Shown here: positions 46,960 through 60,399 of the stretch, piece after piece | Layout: every line of letters starts with the position of its first letter | How positions within the stretch are numbered: position 1 is the stretch's first letter | NCBI GenBank assembly: GCA_003586115.2 | Contig: QVOM02000560.1 | Span: 484,144 to 548,143 of the forward strand | DNA length: 64,000 bases | Direction: 5' to 3' | From: Salvator merianae | Lineage: Eukaryota > Chordata > Lepidosauria > Squamata > Teiidae | The notes under the pieces: model-generated | Databases searched by the model: none | What the model saw: the letters and a program-made list of their open reading frames with translations, nothing else | Told to the model about the DNA's origin: nothing | Program-made: the position numbers and the translations under genes

Positions 46960-49900
46960 GCTGTATGAAGGAAGAAGAAAAGGGAGATGAAAGTCAAAAC
47001 TGAATAAAATCTATTAGCTAAGCTAGAATTACTTGAGATAAATTCATTTTAAAATATTATGCAGATGTAGAACTTCTATTAATTCATATTAGAAATGTTG
47101 AGGAACCCAGTCTGTTTTATTTCACTAGAAAAGTTAAATGTGAAGAAAGAAAGGCTCTGCTGGTTAAATTAGATCTGTGTTTATAAAAACTAGATTATGG
47201 CTACATTCACATACTGTAAAGAAATGGTCTAATTCACATCAAGGGCCAGAAAATGCACTTTTGAAGGCCTTTAGTGCCAGTTATAGGTGGAATAGGAACA
47301 TTAGTTTCCACATGCAACCCACTTCTAAGCAACATTTGAGGGGTTTTTTTTAAAAAAATGTGTGCAGATACAGCCTACATCTAGTGAAGTAGGGGAGTTC
47401 CTTTAAATTCATTGTGCAAGATGTGCCAGTAGATGTTAATGAAGGATGCTGTTCAGCCAGGGGTAGGATCTGCATGGTCCTCTTGATCCATGCTAGCATG
47501 ATTTTAGACATGCAGTGATCACATGGCACTCATACCTGTCCCACTCCTAAGAGTGGAATCTGTGCCCAGAAATGATCCATTGAAGAGCTGAAGAAACAGC
47601 TTTGGAAATATGGGATGGGTCAAGATTGCTCCTTCTGCCACTGTGCAGAAAGAAGGTAGCAGGAGGAGTTGACTATAGCCTATTCCAGAGCCTAGTAACA
47701 TTTCACCAAGCTCCAAAAATGACCTGCTTCTAAGGCCATTTCCAGATTCTGGCAAAATGTATCAAGTGTACCATTTTGATATCAGGGAACTCTCATTCCC
47801 TGACTTCAGAGTTAGGCCTGAATGGGGCAATCTAAGTAGGTGGCCATCTAGGCTATTTTTGAGATGGAGAAAGTTCTATAACCCATTCCAGCCAGGGATG
47901 ATCCCTATGGCACACACTACAGTACATTTGCCGATCTTGCCTGAAATGTGGTTTGGGGACATCAGAGTGTGTCCTCTGAACAGCATATCACTCTTCTGCC
48001 ATCAAGCAAGTGAGCTTTAAATTTCAGCTGACACAATCTAAGGGGCATGAAGCAAGACAGATAACTGCCTCTGCAACTCCTAGATTTTAGGCACAGAATA
48101 AAGACATATTGTTTATACCCAGGCCTTTCCAGAGCAAATGTCTGTTTCCCCCATCCTTAACTTTAATTACATTTTTTATACAACTATTATGATTTTAACT
48201 GTCATTATTCTCTATGTTATGTAAAGAACTTTGAGATTATATTTTAATTAGAAACAGTATAAAAATATTTTAAATAAATAAATTGAACTACAATTTTGAA
48301 ACATCTATCAAGGTATACCTGACCTACCCCTTATTAAACCTTTATAAAATTATTGTGTTTCCCCACCAAAGCACGCTATATATATAGTTCATGTGCCACA
48401 GCTCATCTACTCCCTACATAGCATCTACCACCAACATACAAAGAAACACACATACCATGTGAGACACACAATATGAACTATGTCTTCAGAAAAGATGCAT
48501 AGAAAGCTATTGACAATGATTGTGATGATGATGAAGAAGTAAATCTAAGTCTTTAAGGGGAAAGTTCTCAAAAGTGTTATTGGGTGGAACAATCTAAAAT
48601 TCCTCCATCATGAAAAAGCTTCAAAATAGTGAAAGGTTCCACTGGATCACATGCCAAATAGAACATTTTGATGGACTATAAATCTAAATGCTTCAGGGGC
48701 TTTAATTCTATTTTGTTCTATTCCACTTTGTTTTTGTTTTGTCATTTGAGAATACATAAGAAACTCAAGAGACACCAGTGTTCCCTATCAGAAGCTCATG
48801 GAAGCAAAAGATCTTTGAGTAGTAGAATGCAAGAGGTACTACATACTAAATAACCCATGTAAGAAATTGAAATTCAGTATCAGACCTTTTTCCCCCAAAA
48901 CATTCAGCTACTCAGGACTTTCAGAAAATCAGTCAGAAAGGAGGACAATGGTTCTACAATTACATTTAGAATAGCAGAACAAAACTACTTAAAACAGGCC
49001 ACCAACCATGGGTCAAAAGTGGGCTGGGAAAATGAGTTGCACGCAGTATATATAGCTCTGAAGCAAGATCTTTCCCCATAAAAACTGCACGCACATGCTT
49101 ACTCCATAGGAACAGGATGACCTCTGCGTGGTTTATCCCATTTTGAGGTTGAGTTTCCCTTTTTGGTGATTAGAGTGGAAGGTGGCCACTCTGCCTCTTT
49201 GGCGATCCAATGTTGCCCATTATTGCCCATGTAGATACAGTCTTAAGGGCTGTTCCTATTTTGAGTTAAAACATTTAGAGCTTGAATCATTTTGCACATT
49301 TTCAACTGCATACTTGATCCTTTCTTGTGTGGTCATGGTCTGTTCCCAGACTAACTACTCCTTGTATTAAACACAGTCTAGGGATTGGTAGGTATATAGC
49401 TAAGGGAAAACAACTAACTTTTAGATTAAACTACAGACAAAAAAGGGGAACTGAGAACTTAGAATTTACCTGCCTGCATGACAGGATGGCATAAAATGAA
49501 CTTCTGATCACAGTATTGCTAAATAAAACTGCAAATCTGTATAGCTTGGTAAAATCTGTTCAGGCTAATAGACAAAGCAAGATGCAACAAAAACAGTCTA
49601 TGAATCAAGAATTAAAAGCAGAGGTAGGGAAGCACAAGGTCTGAAAAGCATATTATACCAGTCAAATGTGAAGAAAAGCACCTACTTTCTTCCACTGTGC
49701 TTGTCTGCCCTTTTAAAGACAATAACACTCAGAGAAGGCACAGGGCTATAAAATGCATTGAACAAAATTCTCTCATCGCACAAGTTCTCCAGATATACCT
49801 TATTGTGATCTATAAAGGATATAAAAGTCATTAATTGTGACAATGTAGGACTTTTTTTTTTTTTAACAAGGAAAAAATATTATCATTATGGTCTATACAT

Positions 49901-51140
49901 ACTGATGAAACTGTTGCAGATTGTGAGCTCATATCCTTCCAAAGAAAGGCATATGCTGATGATTAGAAAATTTGCAACAGCTGCAGGCTCAGACTTACAT
50001 TGAGGGTACAAGTTATTGTGAGTGCTGAACGCTTTGGGCCCATGAGTTATTCTATGCTTCTGTACATTCCATGTATGTAACTTCAAAATGTAGACTTTGC
50101 TTGAGATCAAAAGCTGTCCCCTAAAACTATCCTGGCAATTTGTAAACCTATACAAAACTTACAGGTTTTCTTGCATAAAAAGTGGCATTTCCAGATCCCA
50201 GCTCTTTTGTGGTTTCTTTCTAGCTATTATGTAAATGTTCACTCACCAAGGATGCTTTACAGAAGAGACTTTTCCTCTTATAAACATCTACTAAATGTGG
50301 CAGCAATAACTGGCCATCAGAGAATGAAAGTTTTCTACGCACTTTTTTGTGTTCCTGAAAGTTTAGACTCAGAAGTCTAAAGCAATTTATCATTAGATCC
50401 ATATGGAGTAACCTAAGGTCATATTTGCACTTACCTATAGTAGACCACCAGAGTGAGATGCTCTGGTATGGGAAAAACAATCTGTCCCAATCTAGGCTAG
50501 TTTGTTCCTCTTCTGTGCTAGCGTCTGTGCCAGTTCTAAAGCTTGTACCAGCTTTGGAGTCAGCACTGGATGCCTCCAAATATTCTGAAGGCCAGGAATC
50601 TGTGATGACATATTTTATCTGTTTTTCCCCTTTCTGTATTTTTTTATAACTATTGCAATCCTCAAAATCTCTTTTATTAAATCATAAAAAATATTATTAT
50701 TGCTTGGTTCTTATCTTAACCACACTTTGGAATCCTGGAGGGTGAACTCAGAGATCCTTCCTGCATTGGGTGGTAGACCAGATCATGATCCAGTTTAGGC
50801 CTCTGCCTTCTGCATGCTAGTGTGAGATAGCAGAGGCCCCACCCCCAATCATGCTTCATCCACATACATTACCTCCTATAGAGAGACTTAGAAAACGAGA
50901 AAGAGAAATAAAAAAAAGTGGAGAAGGGTATCACAATTCTGCTAAAACTGAGACAGCCAAAATAATGGGTGACAGTCCCCAAAGTGCCATTCAAATTCAG
51001 AGGCTTTCCATATTCTTTTTGTAAAAACTGTTGTAATATATTTTATCAAAATTAAATAAAAGAGATAAATAGTGAATATTTTTTGCTAAAACAAGTTAAC
51101 AATCAAAATTTGACATTAGCTATATGAACATTTCATATAG

Positions 51141-51622
51141 GGTCCATTGGCACTTATGGCAGTAGAACGTTCTAACTAGCATGGTTCTGGCCTGTCCAGA
51201 TCAGGTATGGTGAGGAATGTTTGCAGTTGTCAGTGTTGGAACACTCTTTGAGCTGACTAGCTAGGGATGAAGTATGAATGGGTGCACACTAGTGTAGTAG
51301 CTGTGTCCAGAACACCGCCAGGGTCCAGACCCCAAAGTCTGAGCCTAGCGAGAGCTGTGCTCAAATCATCAGACGGTGTCTGTGCAGCAACACAGTCCCT
51401 GTCCCATCGCCATTCCAAGCCAGAAAGTCATGCAAATGCACCACTCCTGTTCTACACCTGATCACACTAGCTAGCTTACAGACTACAATTTTGTTGACCA
51501 CAGCTGGTGAGCTTCAGGTGTGCTTTGGTAAGTTTTGAGTCAGCTGGAGCTGTTTGCAGGTGTGAATGCTCCATTCTAGCAAGTGTTCTGGAATGTTCCA
51601 CTTGCTAAATGCTAACAGGCCC
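51141..51622. mobile_element. Inverted-repeat element with nested repeat
   Basis: Left end 'gggtccattggcacttatgg' and right end 'gctaacaggccc' resemble the ends of the 5341 MITE (GGGCCTGTTCGCACTT). Inside, 51290-51485 is a segment related to 44740-44935, probably a nested insertion. No coding capacity. Confidence 0.4.
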
Positions 51623-53989
51623 ATGGAGAAATATGTCAAATTAACTCCATTTTAAGTTAAAGTATGTTTGTCCCGATGCACAAACAATCTTATAGCATAT
51701 TGTATCTTATTCTAACACCACATCTCCACTTCCAAGTGGAGGCACTGTGGATGGAGGAGGTGCCTTAAAAAGAAGGCACCATCCCGATGTCCATTTTGTA
51801 ACAAGGAGGAAACACAGATTGATGTTTCTTCTGTGTGTGGGTGCAGAATGGGCTGTCCCTAGCTAGAGAGCTTGCATCAGCCCAAGAGGGAGGAAATTAA
51901 TCATTTGCACAGCCCACACATTCTGCCCTATGCAAACCTGAAAGCCAGGCAATGAAAGTTCCTCAACCTTAAAGCTTCCCTTTAGCACCATTACTCAAAG
52001 TGCCAAAAATGGCCCCAGAAGTCAGCCATATTCATAGCCTTACCTAATGGCTCTTGGTAGCAAAACTGTGAGTAGGTTGATCTGGCAGTTGCTATTTTTC
52101 TGCAGAGTGGCCACAGGAGTGAACCAAAACTAGACACACTTTGGGGCGCACATTTACTACTCTGAAAAAAGAAACTCTCAGGAGCAGATTCTGCCCTGGG
52201 GAGCAGCAACTGGGCACGGAATGATGTGCAGTCACACACTCTGGCTGTCCTTTCAACATAGCTTGTTTTGGCCATTCTGACCTTGTCGTTAAGTATATTA
52301 CCATGATGAAGGTAGAATAACCCAGTGCTGTCAGAGCACTGAATACAAGAAAATTATCTCCAGCTTAATTTCCTTTAGAATAAGTAAGCCTTTTTTCTTT
52401 TCTTTTTTTTTAATTAGAATTTCAAATATACAAATATTGATTATATTATTCAATCAAAAAATAATGAACAATTCAACAAGAGAAATCTAACAATATGAAA
52501 ATGATCAACTTCATATACAGTAAATGGAAAGAGTAGCCCATATTTCTACTATAGAATTTCAGCCTTACCATTTACAAGTACATCATTACTGTGGTATAAG
52601 CAGTAAGTTTATTTCTATACCACCTTTGGAGTCCATTGGTTCAGAAAGTACTTTGAAAGTAGCACATAATCATCCAGGTGTGTTGTATAGTCAAGCAGTA
52701 GTTTCCATGTGGACACATGATTCTGCACTGGGCAGTGTACCTAATCAACACATGTATTAGGAGCTCCCCTTCCACTTGCTGGTGTAATCTAAGTGAGGCT
52801 GGAGAACCAAGTGTGTGGAAGGGAGACTTCTAGCATGCTTGCTGATCTGCTACACTGCCCAGTGCAGAATCGCCATTATATAGATTTGGGAGGCATCCTT
52901 TCCTTACTACATTTTGCCTTGATACTACTGGTTTCAAAGGGAATTAGTGGTCTAGTGTCATTATTTTTGTTTAAGCATGAACAGATTATATGGACTGATA
53001 ACCATTTTATTTGTTTTATTATGGCCTGGAAATGTGTGCCAAAAGCTGATGTTTTTGCTTGACCAGCATCTATAACACTATTTCGGAATAAAGACTCTTA
53101 CTTGGGTTAAACAGAGTCACTGCTGCTTCTTAATATGTGCAAAAAAACAAAACAAAACAAAGCATAACACAGTACATGGAAAAAGTGGAAAGACAAGTAG
53201 GCATAATTTATGCTACCATATTCTCCATACTTCCAGGATAGCTTGTAGAAATAGATTTTCCAAAGTTCCAATTTGTTTAAAGTTACTAATGAATAATGCA
53301 TTACTACATGTCTCCACTTGTCTCTTTATAACAGAGAAAATGAATGCAGGTAGCATCACAATAATATTGGAGAGTTGGTAAGCTCCAATCTCCATCACTA
53401 GAGTATTTATGTAAAAAGACTTTGGGAAAGTGTGGTTTAGTGATATTGATGATTAATTTTAAGAATATTTTTTTCCCATGACATTCGGGCGTTGTTTGGG
53501 AGTTATAATGGGAGAGTCTGTAATAAGTAGAGTGATTTTGGGATGGACTTCATTTTTAACAGTAGAAATTCTAGTCAAATATGTATATATATATTTGGCT
53601 TTCCAACACTTCAACTCCCTTTTTATATTTTGAGGATAACCAATTTATACATGTAGACATGCCAGCAATGTTTGTAAGATAGTATACATATATTACTGTG
53701 CAACTACAAACTTTATTTAGTGCCATAACCAAAATTTCATAAAAATTCTATGCAGTAAGGGGCATCTTTTGTAAAGATATGGTTTCCATTTTATATTAGG
53801 ATGTCAACAATATGGTTGAATTCCTATCATATAATGACAACCATATCTATACAAAATTGTCCCACTATGTTATTTTCTTGCAATTGTATATTTTCTAAGT
53901 GCATTAATTCCCAAACTGTTTGGTGCCAGATTTTTTTTATATATATTCTCCAGTGTCATACAATTGTTACTTGGACAGAGTGTAATAAT

Positions 53990-54187
53990 TTGTTGTTGGG
54001 TACTACAGAGTCATGTCCAACCCCTGATTCACTGTATGGGAATCTCCATGGACACTTCTGTGTGGCTTTCTTGATAGAGATACAAAAGTAGTTTGTCTTT
54101 GCCTACTTCTGGAGAGAAGCTGGGAATTGAATGGCAACTCTCTGCATTCCAGGCACTTTGTTCTACCACTGAGCTACAGATCCTCCC
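53990..54187 (-). mobile_element. tRNA-derived SINE (second type)
   Basis: On the minus strand it begins GGGAGGATCTGTAGCTCAGT, containing a perfect tRNA A box TAGCTCAGTGG (54166-54176), and has a B-box-like CATTCAATTCC (54123-54133) at the normal spacing. It continues into a non-tRNA body, so it is a SINE rather than a tRNA gene. It differs from the SINE at 39311. Confidence 0.7.
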
Positions 54188-55117
54188 ATAGTAATTTATG
54201 TACTAGTATTTTTGTTTCTTTATCCATTACTAAGGATTAAATAATATTACATTTTTTTTTCTATTTCCAGAATTTTCTTATGTACTAAATGTCAAAATAT
54301 TCTTATTTTATTGCATCCCCACCATAGGTGATAATACATGGGCTTATCCAAACATCCCCTTTAATTATTGTAACCTGCCATGAGACCTGCAGGAATAGAG
54401 TAGGATAGAAATAGAAATACATAAATAAATTTATCTAGCAAATAAAATTATTTCATTGTTTTTAGCAATAGCCGGTTATGATAATATGTAGAAATCGTCT
54501 CTTGTATGGTATCCCACTTTATTTCCTTGAACCCTACAGTAAAGTACTCAGCTATGGTGTTTATTCCATCATGTCTAAGACTCTTCCTATGTTGAGATTT
54601 AATCATCTGTCCTATAGTTGGTAGCATATGGATCTCTAACGGTAGAGATATAGTTGGAAAAATAAGTGTAGTTCTATTCATATTTGCAGCTGTTAATGCA
54701 CAACAGTATTGTTTGTTGTTTCATGCTTCTTTAGATGATTCACTAAAGGACAGTCCTCAGAATGGAGGAATCTTGCAATTTTGTCTGGCCATAAGTGTGA
54801 GGGGAGACACCTGATTAGTTAAATCATCCAGTTTATGTGAAATGCCTGTGAATATGTATTTATGTCCAGAGGTCCCAATCCCGTTGGGTCTGTCAATTTG
54901 TATTCAGGCTTGGCATAATTCTAGCATCTTTTGTTCTAAATAAATCTGATAATCATTCTTTTCACTTCGTTTATTATCAGTATATCAATATTAATTGGGA
55001 AAATTTGAAAAATAAAAAAAAGACTTTTGGGATTATTTTCACTTTTGTAACCATTGTTTCACCTAAAAAAAAAATGTTAGTAGCTAAGTATCAAGTTGCA
55101 TATGATTTTATTTTATT

Positions 55118-56007
55118 TTATTTTAGCAGTTTTCTAGAGTTGAGATCAGGTCTCAGAACAATAATATAGCATTTAGGGAGGAATATGCAAGCCAATAGAC
55201 CACTATTGGAAGCCCAGATGGCAAAGACCTCCACTGCTGCTATGTATTTCCCCTTGGTACTCAGATAACCAGGAATAAAAGAGATCCAAATGCTACAGAA
55301 CACCAGCATACTGAAAGTGATAAACTTGGCTTCATTGAATGTGTCTGGTAATTTTCTGGCTAGGAAAGCAACAACGAAGCTGAGGAGGGCCAGAAATCCC
55401 ATGTAGATCAGGACACAGTAAAAGAATACAAGAGAACCTTCATTACACTCTAGGATGATTTCTCTGGTCAGTGTGTGCATGTCAGCATTAGGGAAGGGAG
55501 GTGAGGTCAACAGCCATGCAGTGCAGATACATACTTGAACAAAAGAGCAGGAAAGAACAACAGCATTGGCCACTTTTTGCCCTAACCATTTCCGCATCCT
55601 GTTGCCTGGTTTGGTGGCCAGGAAGGCTAGAATCACAATGATGGTTTTAGCCAACACAGACGAAATTGCAACAGAGAAAATGATGCCAAAAGCCACTTGG
55701 CGGATTAGGCATCCAACTGTCCCAGGTTCACCAACGAATAGCAGGGAAAAGAGATAACAAAGAAAGATGAAAATGAGGAGAAGGCAAGTGAGGTTCCGGT
55801 TGTTGGCTTTGACAATAGGAGTGTTCCAGTTCTTCAGAAATATTTGCATAATCCACAAGGTTAACAAAATGCAGAACACAGGAAGTGCAGTTAAAGAGAC
55901 TCCTAATGGTTCTTGATATGTTAGGAAACTAATTGCCTTGTGAATACATTGGTCATTGCACTCACTAGAATATTGATTTCCAGGGCACTGGATACACTGA
56001 ACTGCAT
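55118..56007 (-). CDS. V2R-B exon 6 (transmembrane exon)
   Basis: 890 nt, acceptor 'gttcatttcag', phase-1 start as in V2R-A. Open throughout. It encodes VQCIQC and SSECNDQC at the end of the cysteine-rich linker, one cysteine more than V2R-A, then seven helices ending in [10 protein letters not shown]. Most of the change from V2R-A is in helix 1 and the extracellular loops. Confidence 0.88.
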
Positions 56008-56234
56008 CTGAAATGAACAGACATAATACCTTCAGTTCCTTCTCTGTTCAGTTAATGTAACAGTGAAACTAATTTTCAGCCCAGAATTCTCATTTTGGCC
56101 CAACTAGCAACACATATATTTATCAGTAGATACTAATGCAAGACAAAATTGTCAGTGATATTGCATCTATCATTTCGGTTATTTGTCCATTCTTCATCTA
56201 TTGCATAGATCAGAACAAAACATTAAGCTCTGCT

Positions 56235-56620
56235 TCTAACACTGATCATCCCAGTTGAGCGACACTGGCCTGATTGGGACATCACATGGCTCGACTGAGT
56301 AGGCCCAATCATGCTGGTGCAATCGGCCCATTACACAGGCCTGACAGTCATTATGGCAGTGGTCAGACACTTCCTGGTCACTGCTGTGAGTACGATTGGA
56401 TGCAGGACTGATCAGACATCTTGTGGCCCAATCAGGCATTCATTGCAGGCCCAATTGTGCCATCAGAGGTCCAGTTGGGGCATTGTGTGGGCCCAATCAG
56501 GCCAATTGCCTCATCGTGCATGAACAATTGTGCATGTGTGATCAGCAGCGCGCACACAAGATGGATGCTGCACTGCAGGTAAGTGCAAATCTTACCTTAC
56601 CTGAAGCTTACTATGTGCTC
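56235..56620. mobile_element. Internally repetitive dispersed element, copy 4
   Basis: Shares 'ggcagtggtcagacacttcc', 'gcccaatcatgc' and related motifs with 11030-11510 and 15926-16420. Confidence 0.5.
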
Positions 56621-57197
56621 CAGGTAAGGTTCCAAACTACTACTTTCTGTTCCAGCAGTAGGAGCAATCGGAGCAGTTGCAACCAGTTCCAGTCACTTCA
56701 ATCATCTTGCGGTGCAAACACACTTGGATAGCAAGCATGCTAGATGCTTGCTAGTGTCAAGTGTGAATTGGCCCATTGCATTTGTAAGATTACTCAAGTG
56801 AACTTACAATTTCTCCTTTGGTCCACAGTAAAATTAAAATTTATAGTGATAGTTTAAAAATTGCAGACACGTGTATTATAAATATAAAGCTAATTGTGCA
56901 TGTCATTTTAACATTATTTTAATCATAATGCATTCATATTTTAATATTAATGCTATTTTAAATATATATATATATATATAGTAAATTAGGGAGGAAAGAA
57001 GAATATAAACTAAAAAGCTACTCAAAACAGATTTTGTTTATTATTTCACATTAAGAATACATATTTAATTTTATAACACTGGAAAATGATGAATCCAAAC
57101 AGATTACTGGCCTTTGCAAAAGGAGTATATGTTTCATTCTATCTATCTACCTACCTACCTAACTACTTGGGATATGAACTTGTGCCCTGAAATGTAC

Positions 57198-57321
57198 CTG
57201 TCTCATTAGAAATGGTGTTTTCTGGGCATGGGATGCAGCTGTAGCAGCACACTGGTTTATCTTTTTCCTGCTTCTTGCTTTGTCCAGGATGGCAGATCTT
57301 CACACACCTAGAGTATGGTAG
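57198..57321 (-). CDS. V2R-B exon 5 (cysteine-rich linker)
   Basis: 124 nt, donor 'gtacat', acceptor taken as 'caatgcaaag'. Encodes CVKICHPG and VCCYSCIPC, aligned with V2R-A exon 5. One codon shorter than V2R-A, the length usual in the family. Confidence 0.85.
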
Positions 57322-58438
57322 CTTTGCATTGTAAAACATAAAAAGAGATGGAGTCCAATTTCATATACAAGTGAGTATACAAGTGTGTTGCTCAGTCAAA
57401 GTGATCAACATTAGCTGCTTATTCACTACCAAATCCAGTTAAGTAAGGATTTGATACTGATAGTAGTGACCAGTATCTGTTCAGTGCTGTTTGAAGTTTA
57501 TGTCATGGCAGCAAAGCACTCTCTGATCCCATTTGGAGTAGGTGATATTAGGAGGAAGATAAAAAAGAAAGTTGCTACCAATTCACATGAGAGTAAAAAA
57601 GGGCTTTCCTCAAGTGACCCCCAAGATTTAGGAAGTAAAATCTTTCCCCTGCAACTAGCAAACGGGTCAGCCCAAAGATACAGAATCTACCATTGGAGGA
57701 ACACTAAACATAGCATGCAATGAAATCCTCTGAGGAAAGATTCCACCCTAATTCACCTTGTGTGCTGCCATGCAGAGTGATAGAGGAAGGAAGAGGTGAA
57801 TTACTGAAACAATTTCCATACCACCTGTTTTAGCATTAGAACAACAAAAAGGCTGATTTCTTGGACCATTTCAGATCCTGAAGATATATACCAGTGCCTC
57901 TCTGGTACCAGATGTGAAGATCTATACTAGTGACTCTCTGTGATGGGATTTGAAGATCTAATGCTCTTTTGGGAGGAAAGCATTTGAGGATCCATGAGTG
58001 TGGCACAGAGATATAGACTTTCTTGTAGTCAATTTATGTTATGCTCAGGTTAATGTGCTATTTGTAGATAGTGCTTTGGTCCTCTAGTGTTGTTTCCAGT
58101 CTCCTTTCAAGCTGTGTTCTAGTATTGACAGACATGTCTATTCAGCTTGGTGGCTATGATACTTGATCAGAGTTTCCACATCATGCAAATGCAGGCTATT
58201 GGGCAGTAATTGGATGGTGTTATACCCTTATTGAGGCATTTGATTATCAGAACATTCTGCATTTCCTTAGCCGCATATACACACAGACGGTGTATGATTT
58301 TAAATATATGCATATTCAATTGGTTGCAAAGCCACTCAAACATTTCTTTTCAAAAGCAGTTGTGGGGATTAAATCTAGGCTGAAAATAATACAATATAAA
58401 GTGTTTTATTAGCTTTAAGACATGCAAACCATCCCTAC

Positions 58439-58651
58439 CTGTTTAAATATTTTATTCCATCTAACTGAATCCTCACTGATGAGAAACTCATGGCTTGCTG
58501 AGATATATCCAACTTGAGTACTCAGAAGTGATCCATTGCTGGACCTGACCCAGTTGAGAATTTCATACCCAGATGAGACTTCTCCATTATCAAACAAGAC
58601 TTCATGCTCAGCACCATTGTTGAAGTGGATGTTTCTCAGAACAGCTTGAAG
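58439..58651 (-). CDS. V2R-B exon 4
   Basis: 213 nt, same length and phase as V2R-A exon 4; acceptor 'ctcaatttag', donor 'gtaggg'. Contains HFNNGAEHEV, GYEILNWV and a terminal FKQ. Confidence 0.9.
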
Positions 58652-59382
58652 CTAAATTGAGAAATTGAATGATGAGGATTTCCTAAAATGGAGTCAGTTG
58701 TCTCTATTCATCTGTTATCTATCCTTTGCACTGAGATGGAGCCTATCTGCCAGTTTGTACAAACTTTTCTTTCTTTTCAGAAGACACATTTTTTTAAAAA
58801 GGCTCTTTAGGACATAACACTGCAAGTCTCCTAATTTACTGCACAATTTGAATGGATGATTTATCTGATATTCTCCGGTGTTCATGGCTGTCTGCAGTAT
58901 GACCCACTCAGTGCAACACCAATAGTCACAGTAAACTATTCTCATTTTTACTTACATTGTATCTTTCAAAACAGAGAGAGAGGGAATGCAAAAACCTGGA
59001 AGACATAGTTTTCCAGGTCAAAAATATTCTGGTGGTTATGTAAGACATGCATTTTGGAGAGAAACACTGAGTTGTGGAACTCAGAACCCTCCAACATCTT
59101 GGTGAGGGCAGCATGATTACTTGAACTCATGTGCCTATTCAGGAGTTGAAGCTGGAGATGAATGGCGTCTCATGAGTGAAGGGAGAATCCAGGAATTCAA
59201 AACAGAGCCATCCTGCCAATGAACCAAGTCTCCATCTGATGCAAATGACAGTCCAGTTTCCCATATGAGTCATCACTCACCTCCGCCTGCCAGCTTCTGG
59301 AAGGACAAGTGAGTTAAAGTGAAATGAAGTAAATTGCAATTAATAAATATTAGATAAAACAGATACTCCTGATGTAACATTG

Positions 59383-59470
59383 AGAAAGAAAGGGAGGGAG
59401 AAAGAAGGGAGGAAAGGAAGGAAGGAAGGAAGGAAGGAAGGAAGGAAGGAAGGAAGGAAGGAAGGAAGGA
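59383..59470. repeat. (GGAA)n microsatellite
   Basis: Tandem GGAA units preceded by imperfect copies. Confidence 0.95.
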
Positions 59471-60399
59471 GGTCTTGCTTTTGTATGAATACTGATTTTA
59501 TACAATGTTTGATAACTTCTGTGTGGATCTGTAGGACGGTGCCAGCAAACTCTGAAATTTGAATGTCAGCTCCACACACTGAAACCATCCCTGGCACTAA
59601 AATCACTCCAGAGCCTGTCCAGACAACACTTTAAAGCAGTCTCTCCAGCATTCCTGGCAGTGGTATAGACTAAGCTCAACCAGTCCAGCCAGTGTGAGGA
59701 GCCATGCATCATTTCACCAGGCTTCCAAAAACAACCTCAAAAATGAATTGTTTTTGTGTGGTGGGTGAAAATATCCCTGACTGGCAAACACAGAGGCCAG
59801 GAACTTCAATTTCCAGCCTCCAAAGTTGGTCCCAATGAATGGGAGTGCACGATCCTGGTGCACACTATGGCCAATACTCTGGTTCTGTCCCAAATTGCTT
59901 AGTTCAGGGCAAAAATTTGCCAATGTATGTCATGTGGAAACAGCCTTTGATACCACATGAATTGTTTTTCTTTGATACTCTAATTTGAAAATATATTATT
60001 TAAATCACTACATATTTTATATTATTTTGTTATTTATCTATTTTAATTATGCATTAATTATTTTTATTATAATAAAAAATTCTATGGCACTATATTACTA
60101 GGACATACAGCCACATGTTAGCTATTCTTACACTTCCTTGCCCCTCTTTCTTTGGACCTCATCCATTCATGACTTTGAGTCTTTCCAAATACCTTAAACA
60201 AATTTACAGCCACAAAATCTGATTCCACTGGCATTAGGGGTTAAAATACAGTATATATATACACATATATGTTGAATTATTATTCTATTACTTGCAATGT
60301 ACAATAAAATGGTTACTTTACCCTATTCCCTCCCCTGCCTTCCTCTCCTCTCCTTCCCTCCATTCCTTCTTCTCTAGGTTGCCCAGTGTACATAATCCA

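Larger units (their letters stand above)
46960..55117. other. 8-kb spacer between OR6 and V2R-B
   Basis: No gene found on either strand; open frames are short and lack motifs. Recognisable parts: possible LINE 3' tails near 48190-48288 and 54376-54430 (both end in 'aaataaataaat'), an inverted-repeat element at 51141-51622, and a tRNA-derived SINE at 53990-54187. The remainder (for example 47200-48060, 48300-50400 and 51700-53900) is unique-looking AT-rich sequence. Confidence 0.5.
56008..58438 (-). other. V2R-B introns 4 and 5
   Basis: Introns 56008-57197 and 57322-58438. The first contains a copy of the internally repetitive element (56235-56620), a MITE end with hairpin (56734-56775) and an (AT)n run (56963-56982). 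The second shows nothing I recognise. Confidence 0.65.

Noticed and set aside
53990..54187. Possible tRNA gene
   Set aside because: A and B boxes are present, but the sequence runs on into a SINE body and I could not form an acceptor stem.
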